The notes: generated by a model not told the origin, from the sequence alone. A stretch of 64,000 nucleotides of DNA from an uncultured bacterium (GCA_903857255.1 CAIODY010000043.1:82334-146333), one strand, 5' to 3'. Shown: positions 1 through 8,885, numbered from the stretch's first letter. Program-made: numbers and translations.

Positions 1-827
1 TCAGGGTAATCCTTTTCAAAATTTAAAATGTTGGCAATCGTAGCACCACGAAACGCATAAATACTTTGTGCATCATCGCCCACCACACAAATATTTTCGT
101 TTACCGCCGATAGTTTTTTCACAATAGAATATTGTGCATAGTTCGTATCCTGAAACTCATCTACCATCACATACTTAAACTTCTGCTGGTACTTGTAACA
201 CACTTCAGGGAAGCGTTCCAGCAATTCGTGCATCTTCATCAACAAATCATCAAAATCCATTGCACCACTCTGGAAACATCTTTTAGCATACAACTCATAC
301 AGCTTGCCCATTGCAGGGCGATGCGCCATTCTATCTTCATTCACCAAATCAACGCTGCCGTTATACATTTGCCAGGTGATGAGTGAATTTTTTGCCGAAG
401 AAATTCTGTTTAAAACGGTGTTGGGTTTGTAAAGTGTATCGTTTAAATTTTGTTCTTTAACAATATTTTTGATGAGCGATTTAGCATCGTCGGTATCATA
501 AATAGTGAAGTTGCTGGGGTAACCTAATTTCTCTGCTTCAATTCTCAACACTCGTGCAAAGATGCTGTGAAAGGTGCCCATCCAAAGGTTTTTGCCTTCG
601 TTGCCCACCAATTTCATAATTCGCTCTTTCATTTCAGCCGCAGCTTTGTTGGTAAACGTAAGCGACAAAATATTAAAAGGGTCGATGCCATTTTGAATCA
701 TGTGTACGATGCGATACGTGAGCACACGGGTTTTGCCCGAGCCTGCGCCTGCAATAATCATCACTGGTCCGTTAATACATTCCACCGCATTGCGCTGCGG
801 TTCGTTTAATTCATCTAAATAATTCAT
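1..827 (-). CDS. UvrD/PcrA-type superfamily 1 DNA helicase, N-terminal part (partial)
   Basis: Not in the ORF track because it runs off the left edge. Reading the minus strand from the ATG at 827 gives about 275 codons without a stop, beginning MNYLDELNEPQRNAV. The Q motif is followed by Walker A GAGSGKT (about residue 26), motif Ia LTFTNKAA, motif II VDEFQDTN and motif III GDDAQSIYAFRGA, the order of a UvrD/PcrA/Rep helicase. Such enzymes use ATP to unwind DNA 3'-5' in nucleotide-excision and mismatch repair and in clearing RecA or stalled forks. Only domains 1A/1B are present; helicase motifs IV-VI lie outside the window. UvrD and PcrA cannot be separated on this part. Confidence 0.93.
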   Translation of the reverse strand, partial: MNYLDELNEPQRNAVECINGPVMIIAGAGSGKTRVLTYRIVHMIQNGIDPFNILSLTFTNKAAAEMKERIMKLVGNEGKNLWMGTFHSIFARVLRIEAEKLGYPSNFTIYDTDDAKSLIKNIVKEQNLNDTLYKPNTVLNRISSAKNSLITWQMYNGSVDLVNEDRMAHRPAMGKLYELYAKRCFQSGAMDFDDLLMKMHELLERFPEVCYKYQQKFKYVMVDEFQDTNYAQYSIVKKLSAVNENICVVGDDAQSIYAFRGATIANILNFEKDYP

Positions 828-845
828 GGTGTAAATGTGCGATAA

Positions 846-878
846 AAGTTTGGCGAACTTTTAAAGTTCGCCAAACTT
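846..878. terminator. Perfect 16-bp inverted repeat, probable terminator
   Basis: Two perfect 16-bp arms (846-861 and 863-878) are separated by a single base, built on AAGTTTGGCGAACTTT. The dyad lies between the end of the minus-strand secreted-protein gene and the start of the helicase gene on the same strand. It most likely terminates the upstream gene. There is no long T-run, so a cruciform or protein site is also possible. Confidence 0.55.
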
Positions 879-946
879 CAATTAGTTGAGCAAAAGTAAA
901 ATTGGAAAGGCAGGAATAAGCGAATGAAGGGAAAGAAATTTTTGGC

Positions 947-1708
947 TTACCAATTATGGCATTTTGGTTCTCTCTTTTTAAATGCTTCATTCATTTTGTA
1001 TAACAAAGAAAGATGAAGTTGATATTCCCACGTCCATCTTGACATGTGGGGAAAGAAAGAATAAGATGGTATTATTTGAAATTGCTTAAAGTTAATAACT
1101 CCACCAGTCCCAAACATAATAGAGAATGGAAAATCTGTAACTGAATATTTTTTTTCACCAGTAATATTACTTGTTCGGTCTGCTGAAATATTATTGATTT
1201 CAAAACCGCTTCCAACTCTTAAAAACATGTGCATGTAAGTCGGTTGAAAAATATAAAGCAATTTAAAAGTTCTCAATTTGAAATTGTTATTGACGTTTTC
1301 GTAAGTTGAATAAACTGACGTTTCAGTTTCACCTTGTGAAATTATTCTACTACTAAAATATGACCCTTTAATTTCATTATAACCAATACTCAGAAGATGT
1401 TTGATGACTTTATCTGTTTTTTTATTGAGTTGTAAACCAACCCAAAAGCATGCTGTAGAATTTGCTAATTTAAAAGTGTTTTGTTGATTGTTGCTATAAT
1501 ATTGTGTGTTGCTGTTATTAGCAAAACGCTGCTCTAAATGATTGTAAAAATATTCTGTATTGTCATTGCCATAATCATCATAATTAAACTTACAAATGCC
1601 CCCACCAACTACAATTCCATAATCCCAATTCGATTTTGTTGAATCAGCATCTTGCGCCACACAAAAATTAGCGATGAATAAAAACAGGAAAAGGAATTTT
1701 AGTTTCAT
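947..1708 (-). CDS. Secreted protein, probable outer-membrane beta-barrel, unknown function
   Basis: A 253-residue protein with a clear signal peptide MKLKFLFLFLFIANFCVAQ. After it come alternating polar/hydrophobic stretches typical of Bacteroidota outer-membrane barrels (GIVVGGGICKF near the N terminus, FLRVGSGFEI in the middle, FPFSIMFGTGGVI later). No family was recognised. It starts 4 bp after the stop of the gene at 1713-2297, so the two are probably co-transcribed. The signal-peptide DNA is nearly identical to that of the upstream gene although the mature proteins look unrelated, suggesting a copied secretion signal. Localisation is inferred; function is unknown. Confidence 0.7.
   Translation of the reverse strand: MKLKFLFLFLFIANFCVAQDADSTKSNWDYGIVVGGGICKFNYDDYGNDNTEYFYNHLEQRFANNSNTQYYSNNQQNTFKLANSTACFWVGLQLNKKTDKVIKHLLSIGYNEIKGSYFSSRIISQGETETSVYSTYENVNNNFKLRTFKLLYIFQPTYMHMFLRVGSGFEINNISADRTSNITGEKKYSVTDFPFSIMFGTGGVINFKQFQIIPSYSFFPHMSRWTWEYQLHLSLLYKMNEAFKKREPKCHNW
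1652..1708 (-). repeat. Direct repeat copy 1: signal-peptide coding segment
   Basis: 57 bp that match 2241-2297 with one mismatch. The match begins exactly at the start codon and ends just past the signal-peptidase region; the single difference changes Ile to Phe. Confidence 0.9.
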
Positions 1709-1712
1709 GATT

Positions 1713-2297
1713 CTATTTTGTTAGTGGGTGAACGACACTCATTTTGCAAAACCTTTTTGAAGCTGCATCTTTTTTGAAAACGTAGAAATAAGTTTTTGTG
1801 AAGGATGCAATAGCAACACCAATCAATGCAATTGGCGCATATGCAATCATTCCACCAAGGCTTATCAATTTAAAACCAAAATATCTGTTGTATTGATTTT
1901 GTTGGTTTGCTGCTTCATCAAAATTATACAGAGCCGAACTAATACCTGTAAGCCCGAAGAAAATCAATTCTGGATAGGCAATCATTTTGCCAATTCGTCT
2001 TATTTTTCTTTCATGGTTATCTTTATTGAATGCTATTTTTTGGATAGAAGAATAAAATATTTTTTGATTTTTTATTGTCAAAAAAGAATCTTGTATTTCT
2101 TGAACAATCCCATCAATATCAGTTTCAACGGATGAGCCATTTATAAAAGTAATTTCTACTTCTTGATTTTCATGCAAATAATAATAATTGTCGATGGTGT
2201 CGCCAAAAGCATAGTGAGTTTTCGCAACACGTAACTGATTTTGCGCCACACAAAAATTAGCGAAGAATAAAAACAGGAAAAGGAATTTTAGTTTCAT
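1713..2297 (-). CDS. Secreted/membrane protein of unknown function
   Basis: A 194-residue protein with signal peptide MKLKFLFLFLFFANFCVAQ. The region at about residues 45-95 (VEITFINGSSVETDIDGIVQEI then ALTIKN-like and IQKIAF strands) resembles the small beta-rich modules that Bacteroidota proteins carry after the signal. Two hydrophobic segments follow (PELIFFGLTGISSALY and LISLGGMIAYAPIALIGVAI). No catalytic motif was seen. It is first in a probable two-gene unit with 947-1708 and is divergent from the MntA-HepT pair. Function unknown. Confidence 0.65.
   Translation of the reverse strand: MKLKFLFLFLFFANFCVAQNQLRVAKTHYAFGDTIDNYYYLHENQEVEITFINGSSVETDIDGIVQEIQDSFLTIKNQKIFYSSIQKIAFNKDNHERKIRRIGKMIAYPELIFFGLTGISSALYNFDEAANQQNQYNRYFGFKLISLGGMIAYAPIALIGVAIASFTKTYFYVFKKDAASKRFCKMSVVHPLTK
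2241..2297 (-). repeat. Direct repeat copy 2: signal-peptide coding segment
   Basis: Second copy of the 57-bp segment at 1652-1708 (one mismatch). Flanking DNA on both sides differs, so the identity is confined to the secretion-signal codons. Confidence 0.9.
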
Positions 2298-2348
2298 TGA
2301 AATGTTTTAAAAGAGACTTTTCAAGCAATGTAAAGTTTAAAAATAAAA

Positions 2349-2362
2349 TTTACTTTTGTAAA
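2349..2362 (+). promoter_or_regulatory. Probable -7 box within a dyad upstream of mntA
   Basis: TACTTTTG (2351-2358) matches the Bacteroidota -7 consensus TAnnTTTG 15 bp before the antitoxin ATG. It is embedded in the inverted repeat TTTAC-tttt-GTAAA (2349-2362), which could be an autoregulatory operator. No good -33 TTTG was found. Confidence 0.4.
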
Positions 2363-2372
2363 AGAAAATATC

Positions 2373-2672
2373 ATGCTTAATCAATCATCCATATTGCAAT
2401 TGCTAAAAAGCAAAAAAGAATTTTTACATCAACAATTTGGTGTAAAAAATATGGCTTTGTTTGGTTCGTTTGCCAATGGCAATGCCACCGAATTGAGCGA
2501 TGTAGATTTGTTGATTGAATTTGATGAACAAGCCAAAGACATTTTCACTTTGAAAATGCAATTGAAAGATTACTTGCAAAATGAGATGGGACGGGCAGTT
2601 GACTTAGCCAACCCAAAATATTTAAAGCCTTACGTAAAATCTAAAATTCTTCAATCGGCTTTGTATGCTTGA
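2373..2672 (+). CDS. mntA: MntA-type nucleotidyltransferase antitoxin (MNT domain)
   Basis: A 99-residue minimal nucleotidyltransferase. It has the pol-beta superfamily signature GSFANGNATELSDVDLL (residues 31-47), i.e. GSX10DXD with Asp43 and Asp45, and a third acidic residue in GRAVDLANP (about residue 77). In characterised MntA-HepT systems MntA is the antitoxin and transfers AMP from ATP to a tyrosine of HepT, blocking its RNase activity. The gene overlaps the following HEPN gene by 8 bp, so the pair is translationally coupled, as is usual for type VII toxin-antitoxin loci. The family assignment is firm from the motif and neighbour; activity is inferred. Confidence 0.9.
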   Translation: MLNQSSILQLLKSKKEFLHQQFGVKNMALFGSFANGNATELSDVDLLIEFDEQAKDIFTLKMQLKDYLQNEMGRAVDLANPKYLKPYVKSKILQSALYA

Positions 2673-3006
2673 AAAAGACAAATTCAATTTGCAAGATTGT
2701 TTAAGTTCTATCGAGCGAATAGAAACTTATTTAGCAAACATCAATTCATTGCCAGAATTTGAAAATAATCATTTGGTTTACGATGCAGTGTTGATGAATT
2801 TTATGGTCATTGCTGAATGTTGCGAACGCATGAGTGATGAACTGAAAGAACATCACACCGAAATTGAATGGCGTAATATCAAATCATTTCGCAACTTTAT
2901 TGCTCACGATTATTTTGGTTTGGATTTATCTGAAATTTGGTCGGTTGTTCAAATCCATTTGCCTCAATTAAAAATTGATTTGGAAACAATTTTAAACGAG
3001 GAATAA
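2665..3006 (+). CDS. hepT: HepT-like HEPN-domain ribonuclease toxin
   Basis: A 113-residue, mainly helical HEPN protein. The catalytic motif RX4HXY is intact: R76-NFIA-H81-D-Y83 within FRNFIAHDYFGLDL. In this family the Arg/His pair makes the RNase active site of a dimer, and the Tyr is the AMP acceptor for the cognate MntA. It starts 8 bp inside mntA. Its 3' end overlaps the tail of the convergent CPBP protease gene by 15 bp. The intact motif suggests a live toxin kept silent by MntA. Confidence 0.9.
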   Translation: MLEKDKFNLQDCLSSIERIETYLANINSLPEFENNHLVYDAVLMNFMVIAECCERMSDELKEHHTEIEWRNIKSFRNFIAHDYFGLDLSEIWSVVQIHLPQLKIDLETILNEE

Positions 3007-3915
3007 TTTTTCACTTCTCTTTTTCATCCAAATTATCAACACAATCATCATCACGGCTGAAGCTATTGTTGCCAGCCAGTTTGGCGCTTCTACTTTATCC
3101 ATATCCATCGTAGTCATGTTGTTGTAAAAGAAATAAGCAATCACCACTTGCGATGCGTTGTTGAAAAAATGTGCTGCAATATTTGTCAGAATATTTCCGC
3201 TGTAAGCATACATATAACCCAGCGCAACGCCCATCAACATCCGAGGAATGAATCCTAAAAACTGCATGTGAATAGCACTAAACAATGCCGCTGTGATGAA
3301 AATTGAAACGTGAATATTTTTAAAACTTTCGTTCAACATATTTTGCAACACACCACGGAATAAAAATTCTTCTACCACAGCCGCCACCAAACCAATGATG
3401 AAAACATTGAACAGCAAGCCTTTCCAAGTGTGGACATTTAAAAATGCTTTGGTTAAATCGGCATCTTGCAATTCCATTTTTCTGAAAAAATTATCCAAAG
3501 CACCAAAATGAATTTGCTCGTTGTAATACATCGTTGTGTTGATGAGTGGCAATGCAATGGTCATTAATACAATGCCATAAAAAACCATTTCGAGATTGAT
3601 ATTTTTTTTCGCTTGCAAATAATCCAGCGGATTCGGGCGTTTCAGACCTGCTATCAGCAAGGCACTCAAGCCAAATGCACCAATGCTGTAAATTAATTGC
3701 AACCATTTAATAGCATTCATGTATTGCATGTTTTGCAATGGGTTTTGCATGGCTTCCATCAAATTATTGATACCATATTTTGCGCCCAACACTAAAAATC
3801 CAACACCTTGAAAAACCATCAACGACAATAGCACTGTGCCTGCCAATAGTAGATATTGTGCAAACATTGGGTATTTATTGATGCGATAATTTTTCCAATC
3901 GAAGTTTGAATCCAT
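2992..3915 (-). CDS. CPBP-family intramembrane glutamic/metalloprotease
   Basis: A 307-residue polytopic membrane protein with about eight hydrophobic segments. It carries the CPBP (Abi, CAAX-protease-like) signature: EEFLFRG with Glu182, Glu183 and Arg187, then SAIHMQ with His216, then AAHFFNN with His249 and Asn253. Members cleave prenylated or other membrane substrates, and some take part in bacteriocin self-immunity or phage abortive infection. The adjacent HepT-MntA pair is convergent, so functional coupling is not implied by an operon. The substrate is unknown. Confidence 0.85.
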   Translation of the reverse strand: MDSNFDWKNYRINKYPMFAQYLLLAGTVLLSLMVFQGVGFLVLGAKYGINNLMEAMQNPLQNMQYMNAIKWLQLIYSIGAFGLSALLIAGLKRPNPLDYLQAKKNINLEMVFYGIVLMTIALPLINTTMYYNEQIHFGALDNFFRKMELQDADLTKAFLNVHTWKGLLFNVFIIGLVAAVVEEFLFRGVLQNMLNESFKNIHVSIFITAALFSAIHMQFLGFIPRMLMGVALGYMYAYSGNILTNIAAHFFNNASQVVIAYFFYNNMTTMDMDKVEAPNWLATIASAVMMIVLIIWMKKRSEKLFLV

Positions 3916-3980
3916 TTGTTTAAAATTGTGAGTTCAAAATTAGTTGTAATCATTCATTTATTTTAATTGCTAAGCAGAAT

Positions 3981-4769
3981 ATGAAAACAGTTATCATCGG
4001 TTCGGGAAATATTGCCACACATATTGGCAAAGCCTTTCTGCATAATGGTTTTGAAGTGGTTCAAGTGATTAGCCGAAATAAAAATCATGCAAAAGTTTTA
4101 GCCGAAAAATTAAATTGCGAAGCCGAAACTGATTTTAATAAAATTGAAAAAGCAGCTATTTATTTGATTACAGTAAATGATTCGGAGATTGAAAATGTGG
4201 TAAAAAAGTTGAACAAACTTGTTGCAGCTGAAATTTCAACAACTGCTCAAAAACCATTGTTGATGCATACTGCGGCTTCTGTTTCGATAAATGTTTTGGC
4301 AAATGAAAAATGGGATAGTGGCATCTTGTATCCTTTGCAATCGTTGAAAAAAGAAATGGATGCTGATTTAAAAAATGTGCCTTTTATTATTTCTGGTAAA
4401 TCGAAATTGATAAAAGAAATTGCGAAATCAATTAGTAACAACGTCATCGAAATGAATGATGAACAACGGCTGGCGTTGCATGTTTCCGCTGTGTTTGTCA
4501 ACAATTTTACCAACCATTTAATTGCCATTGCACAAGAAATTTGCGAAGCTGAAAAAATAGAGTTCAAACTTTTACAACCACTTTTAAAAGAAACTTTCGA
4601 GCGATTAGAAAAAATGCCAGCTGCCGAAAGCCAAACTGGTCCTGCCATTCGGGGCGATGAAAATACCATTCAAAATCATTTGCGATTTTTCACCAACCCC
4701 AATTTCAAAAAGGTTTATAGAGAATTGACTTTGAGTATTCAACAAAACGCTCGATTCAATTCAAAATAA
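3981..4769 (+). CDS. Rossmann-like / DUF2520 domain oxidoreductase-like protein
   Basis: 262 residues. The N terminus MKTVIIGSGNIATHIG is a dinucleotide-binding Rossmann loop (GxGNxAxH) like that of F420-dependent NADP or pyrroline-5-carboxylate reductases. The central part contains SGILYPLQSLKKE and the C-terminal helical part has HVSAVFVNNFTNHL and GPAIRGDENTI, the features of DUF2520. This family is common in Bacteroidota next to cell-envelope genes; the substrate is not known. The ATG at 3981 puts the Rossmann loop at the N terminus, so the start is likely right. Confidence 0.8.
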   Translation: MKTVIIGSGNIATHIGKAFLHNGFEVVQVISRNKNHAKVLAEKLNCEAETDFNKIEKAAIYLITVNDSEIENVVKKLNKLVAAEISTTAQKPLLMHTAASVSINVLANEKWDSGILYPLQSLKKEMDADLKNVPFIISGKSKLIKEIAKSISNNVIEMNDEQRLALHVSAVFVNNFTNHLIAIAQEICEAEKIEFKLLQPLLKETFERLEKMPAAESQTGPAIRGDENTIQNHLRFFTNPNFKKVYRELTLSIQQNARFNSK

Positions 4770-4805
4770 TTTTTCTTTTTAAATGAGTTTTTTTATTTTT
4801 AGTAA

Positions 4806-7400
4806 ATGAAAAACCTTATTTTTTGTTTACTGATTGTTTTCAGCTTTCACTTTGCCAGTGCACAAGTGAATGATAAATTTACTGATGGTAATTTCACCGC
4901 AAACCCAACATGGCTGGGCGATACCAGCAAATTTATTGTCAATTCAAATTTGCAATTGCAATTGAATGCGCCTGCAATTACTGATACAGCCTACATTTCA
5001 ACAATTTCAAACAGATTAGATTCAACCGAATGGCAATTTTGGGTAAAGTTAGATTTTGCGCCAAGCACTTCAAATCAGCTACGGGCTTATCTTTCAAGCG
5101 ATAGTCAAAACTTGAAAAAAACATCCAATGGCTACTTTATTCAAATGGGAACTGCTGGTTCAAATGATTCGATAGAATTTTTCAAACAAGTAGCAAATGT
5201 GAAAACCAAGATTGGTGGCGGTTTGAAAGGTCATTGTGGAAAAAACACCAACATACTTCGAATAAAAGTGCGAAGAGATTTAATTGGCAATTGGACAATT
5301 TGGAGCGACACTTTGGGCAATAATGATTTCAATATAGAATGTACTTGTTTTGATACCAGCATCCGAAACACAGGCTACATGGGCTTTTGGTGCAGTTACA
5401 CTTCCACCCGAAGCACCAAATTTTATTTTGATGATGTTTATGCAGGCAACAATATTGTTGATGTTACGCCACCAACGGTGTTGAGTGTTACACCAATTTC
5501 TTCTACACAAATGGATGTGTTGTTTAGCGAATCGGTACAACTTTCTTCTTCGCAAAATGCAGCAAATTATTCAGTAAATAATGGCATTGGAAATGCTGTG
5601 AATGCCACACGTGATGCGACAAACACAGCTTTAGTGCATCTCACTTTTTTTAGCAATTTTCAAAATAAAAATTACCAAATCACGGTAAATAATGTGGCTG
5701 ATGTGAGTAGCAATGTGATGAACAATCAAACTTTGAATTTTACTTTTTACAGAGCAAAAGCGTATGATGTTGTTATTGATGAAATCATGGCGAATCCTAA
5801 TCCACCAGTGGGTTTGCCGAATGGAGAATACATTGAGTTGAAAAATGTTTCGGGTTTTCCGATTGATTTATATCATTGGATTATTACTGATACAAACTCT
5901 TACATAATAATTAATAAGCATTTCATTATTCAACCAGATAGTTTTGTTATTGTTTGTGGAGTTAGTGATGCTCAAGCATTACAATCTTATGGGCGATTAT
6001 TAATTTGTTCAAGTATTGTTTCCTTAAATAACGATGGTGATTATATTCAATTATTGGATGCCGACTCAAATTTAATTCATTCAGTTCGTTATGATTTAAG
6101 TTGGTATCAAAGCAATTTCAAAAAAAATGGTGGATGGAGTTTGGAAATGATAGACCTTAAAAACCCTTGTGGTGCAAATAATTGGAAAGCCAGCAACGAC
6201 CCAAGTGGCGGCACTCCTGGCAAAAAAAATTCGGTAGATGGATTTAATCCTGATAACATTTCGCCCGATTTGATTAGAGCATTTCCAATCAATGATACAA
6301 CTTTAGAAATATTTTTTAGCGAACCTATGAATGTGAGTGCAATTGCCAACTTGCAAAATTTTGCGGTAGATAATTCTATTGGAAACCCAATCAATGGTGA
6401 ATTTGGAAGATATTCAGAACAAAGCATTGTTTTAAGTTTTGCAAATAAACTTCAACTAAAAACAATTTACACGATTACTGTAAATGGAATTTCAGATTGC
6501 AGCGCAAATTTAATTGCAGCCAATTCAGCAAAATTTGGATTGCCCGAAACTGTTGACAGCATTGATGTTGTGCTAAATGAAGTATTGTTTTATCCAAAAA
6601 CTTATGGCAATCGTTTTGTTGAAATTTATAATCGTAGCAATAAAATTATTGACCTTTCAAAATTACAAATTGCCAACACCGATGCGGCTGGAAACTTGAA
6701 TACGGCTGTGTTTGCACAAAAAAATGGCTACTTGTTTTTTCCAAATGATTATGTAGCCATCACCGATTCACGAGATAATGTTTTGCAAAATTATTCTACA
6801 CCAAATCCAAACGGTGTGCTGGAAATTGGCTCTGTGCCTACGTTAGACGACCACAACGGAACGGTTGCGCTAATCAATCAATCAGGAAAAATTATTGATG
6901 AACTCACTTATTCGGATGCTTGGCATTATCCATTGTTACATTCAAAACAAGGTGTTTCTTTAGAAAGAATTTCAAGCGAAGCAAAAACGCAAGATGAAAA
7001 TAATTGGCACAGTGCCGCATCGGTAGTGGGTTTTGCGACACCAGCCTATCGAAATTCAGAATCCATTTCTTCTATTTCGACAAATGCCGAAATTGATTTA
7101 GAGCCGAAAGTTTTTACACCCGATGATGATGGCAAAAATGATATTTTAACGATTCGTTATCATTTGGATAATGCTGGTTATAACGCCAACATCACTGTTT
7201 ACAATAGTTTGGGCATTTTAGTAAAAACAATTGCCAACAATCAAACTTTAGAACAAAATGGCTTTTTTCAATGGGATGGAACAGATACGAATGGGAATAA
7301 ATTAAATAAAGGCATTTACATTGTTTATGCAGAAGTCTTCAATGCAGCAGGCAAAAAAATCTATTTGAAAAAAGATTGTGTTTTAAGTGGGAAAGAATAA
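4806..7400 (+). CDS. Large secreted surface protein with lamin-tail domains and T9SS/FlgD-like C terminus
   Basis: 864 residues with signal peptide MKNLIFCLLIVFSFHFASAQ. After an N-terminal lectin-like beta region (about 20-215) there are Ig-like modules beginning DVTPPTVLSVTPISSTQM (about 220) and DNISPDLIRAFPIND (about 490), resembling SbsA-type Ig domains. Two lamin-tail-like modules follow the patterns VVIDEIMANPNPP...EYIELKN and VVLNEVLFYPKTYGNRFVEIYN. The last about 85 residues (FTPDDDGKNDILTIRY...GIYIVYAEV) look like a FlgD-Ig/gliding-type C-terminal domain used for T9SS export. It is probably cell-surface or secreted; binding partner unknown. Confidence 0.8.
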   Translation: MKNLIFCLLIVFSFHFASAQVNDKFTDGNFTANPTWLGDTSKFIVNSNLQLQLNAPAITDTAYISTISNRLDSTEWQFWVKLDFAPSTSNQLRAYLSSDSQNLKKTSNGYFIQMGTAGSNDSIEFFKQVANVKTKIGGGLKGHCGKNTNILRIKVRRDLIGNWTIWSDTLGNNDFNIECTCFDTSIRNTGYMGFWCSYTSTRSTKFYFDDVYAGNNIVDVTPPTVLSVTPISSTQMDVLFSESVQLSSSQNAANYSVNNGIGNAVNATRDATNTALVHLTFFSNFQNKNYQITVNNVADVSSNVMNNQTLNFTFYRAKAYDVVIDEIMANPNPPVGLPNGEYIELKNVSGFPIDLYHWIITDTNSYIIINKHFIIQPDSFVIVCGVSDAQALQSYGRLLICSSIVSLNNDGDYIQLLDADSNLIHSVRYDLSWYQSNFKKNGGWSLEMIDLKNPCGANNWKASNDPSGGTPGKKNSVDGFNPDNISPDLIRAFPINDTTLEIFFSEPMNVSAIANLQNFAVDNSIGNPINGEFGRYSEQSIVLSFANKLQLKTIYTITVNGISDCSANLIAANSAKFGLPETVDSIDVVLNEVLFYPKTYGNRFVEIYNRSNKIIDLSKLQIANTDAAGNLNTAVFAQKNGYLFFPNDYVAITDSRDNVLQNYSTPNPNGVLEIGSVPTLDDHNGTVALINQSGKIIDELTYSDAWHYPLLHSKQGVSLERISSEAKTQDENNWHSAASVVGFATPAYRNSESISSISTNAEIDLEPKVFTPDDDGKNDILTIRYHLDNAGYNANITVYNSLGILVKTIANNQTLEQNGFFQWDGTDTNGNKLNKGIYIVYAEVFNAAGKKIYLKKDCVLSGKE

Positions 7401-7430
7401 AATCAATTTTTTGTTTTGATGAAAATTTGT

Positions 7431-7438
7431 TAAATTTG
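7431..7438 (+). promoter_or_regulatory. Candidate Bacteroidota -7 element
   Basis: TAAATTTG fits TAnnTTTG about 45 bp before the ATG of the four-TM protein; a TTTG lies 17 bp upstream, slightly closer than the usual 19-21. Confidence 0.35.
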
Positions 7439-7483
7439 AACACCAATCATTCTATTTTTTAGCAACTTTTAAAAAACCTACCC

Positions 7484-8005
7484 ATGAATTCAGAACAAAA
7501 AGTAGCTCGTATCAGTTTTTACTTTCATTGTTTTTATAGCTTGTATGCCTTATTGGGCGCAGCTTTTGTAGTGATTTCTTTTTTCGATTTCTTTTTTATG
7601 ACTTCGATGCTGTCAAAATTTTTACCCATTTCCTCATCGGGGCAACAACATTCATTATTTGAAAAGTTGTTCATTGTGGCTTGTTTGGTGAATGTTTTAT
7701 TTTATTTCTACATCTTTTTTGCTAATCAAAAAATTTGGCGAAACAAAGAATATAGCCAATCATCCAGCAAAACATTTTGGTGGTTATTTGTGCTTACGCA
7801 TCTTTCTACTTTGTTTTTATTTTTTTCTTGCACAAAAATGTATTTACCAGGTTTATCCTTATTAGGCAACAACGATTCACCCTCATTTTTTCTTTCTTTA
7901 TTTTTCATGTTGCCTGTCATCCCTTTATTAATCAGTGTTTTCGGGTTGATTGAAAATTATTTGACTGATGCTATTGAAAATAAAAAGAATGTTGCAGTCA
8001 CTTAA
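7484..8005 (+). CDS. Four-helix membrane protein of unknown function
   Basis: 173 residues with four strongly hydrophobic segments (about 15-40, 60-80, 100-118 and 133-155: LYALLGAAFVVISFFDFF, LFIVACLVNVLFYFYIFF, WLFVLTHLSTLFLFF, FFLSLFFMLPVIPLLISV). No signal peptide or conserved polar motif was recognised. It stands alone between the T9SS surface protein and comA on the same strand. Its composition (Phe/Leu-rich, low charge) is that of a small integral inner-membrane protein. Confidence 0.65.
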   Translation: MNSEQKVARISFYFHCFYSLYALLGAAFVVISFFDFFFMTSMLSKFLPISSSGQQHSLFEKLFIVACLVNVLFYFYIFFANQKIWRNKEYSQSSSKTFWWLFVLTHLSTLFLFFSCTKMYLPGLSLLGNNDSPSFFLSLFFMLPVIPLLISVFGLIENYLTDAIENKKNVAVT

Positions 8006-8090
8006 TTACCAAACGCTTTTTTACATCTTATTAAATACTTGCTGATTTTTCTCATGCACTATTAAACAATTTAGTTCCTATTTTTACCGC

Positions 8091-8885
8091 ATGAGTAAAG
8101 CAATCAATTCCATACAAAATTTTGAATTAAAAGGTTTGCCAAAGCGTACCATGAAGCCTCGAAACAGTGGCTGGACAATGGTGATGGACAAAGGTTTGAG
8201 TACACCTGAAGTAGAAAATTTTTTAAACATCGCAGCACCTTATACTGATATTGTGAAGTTGGGATTTGGCACTGCTTATGTAACGATGAATTTGAATGAA
8301 AAATTGGCGGTGTATCGCAAACACCATATTCCATACTACTTTGGCGGTACTATGTTCGAAGCATTTATTGCTCGAAACCAATTTGCCGATTATCAAAAAG
8401 TGTTGGAAAAGTATGAAATGGAATTTGTAGAAGTGAGCGATGGCTCATTAGAAATTGCACATAGCAAAAAACTAAAGTACATCGAAACCCTTGCCAAGCA
8501 AGGTTATAAAGTGTTGAGTGAAGTTGGAAGTAAAGATGCTGAAAAAATCTTTCCACCTTATCAATGGATTGAATTGATGGAAACCGAATTAAACGCTGGT
8601 GCTTACAAAGTTATTGCCGAAGCCCGAGAAGCAGGTAACGTGGGCATTTATCGAGGCAGTGGCGAAGTGAGAGAAGGTTTGGTACAAGAAATTTTAACGA
8701 AAATAAAAAAAGAAAAAATCATTTGGGAGGCACCTCAAAAAGCACAACAGACGTGGTTTATAAAGCTAATTGGGGCTAATGTAAATTTAGGAAATATTGC
8801 ACCCAACGATGTGATACCTGTTGAAACTTTGCGCTTAGGCTTACGCAGTGATACATTTCATCATTTTTTGGATGGAGGAAAATAG
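8091..8885 (+). CDS. comA: Phosphosulfolactate synthase (ComA family)
   Basis: A 264-residue TIM-barrel protein that follows the ComA family throughout: KPRNSGWTMVMDKGL near the N terminus, DIVKLGFGTAYV (about 53-64), YYFGGTMFEAFI (about 82-93), VEVSDGSLEI (about 113), VLSEVGSKD (about 139) and GIYRGSGEVREGL (about 185). The enzyme adds sulfite to phosphoenolpyruvate to give (R)-phosphosulfolactate, known from coenzyme M synthesis in methanogens. A Bacteroidota bacterium has no coenzyme M, so a role in sulfolactate or the C3-sulfonate precursor of sulfonolipids is a plausible inference. It is convergent with the MlaF gene, with a shared terminator. Confidence 0.85.
   Translation: MSKAINSIQNFELKGLPKRTMKPRNSGWTMVMDKGLSTPEVENFLNIAAPYTDIVKLGFGTAYVTMNLNEKLAVYRKHHIPYYFGGTMFEAFIARNQFADYQKVLEKYEMEFVEVSDGSLEIAHSKKLKYIETLAKQGYKVLSEVGSKDAEKIFPPYQWIELMETELNAGAYKVIAEAREAGNVGIYRGSGEVREGLVQEILTKIKKEKIIWEAPQKAQQTWFIKLIGANVNLGNIAPNDVIPVETLRLGLRSDTFHHFLDGGK

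Noticed and set aside
2992-3915. CPBP protease as a third component of the MntA-HepT system
   Set aside because: It is convergent with its own upstream region, so there is no operon evidence; possible but unsupported.
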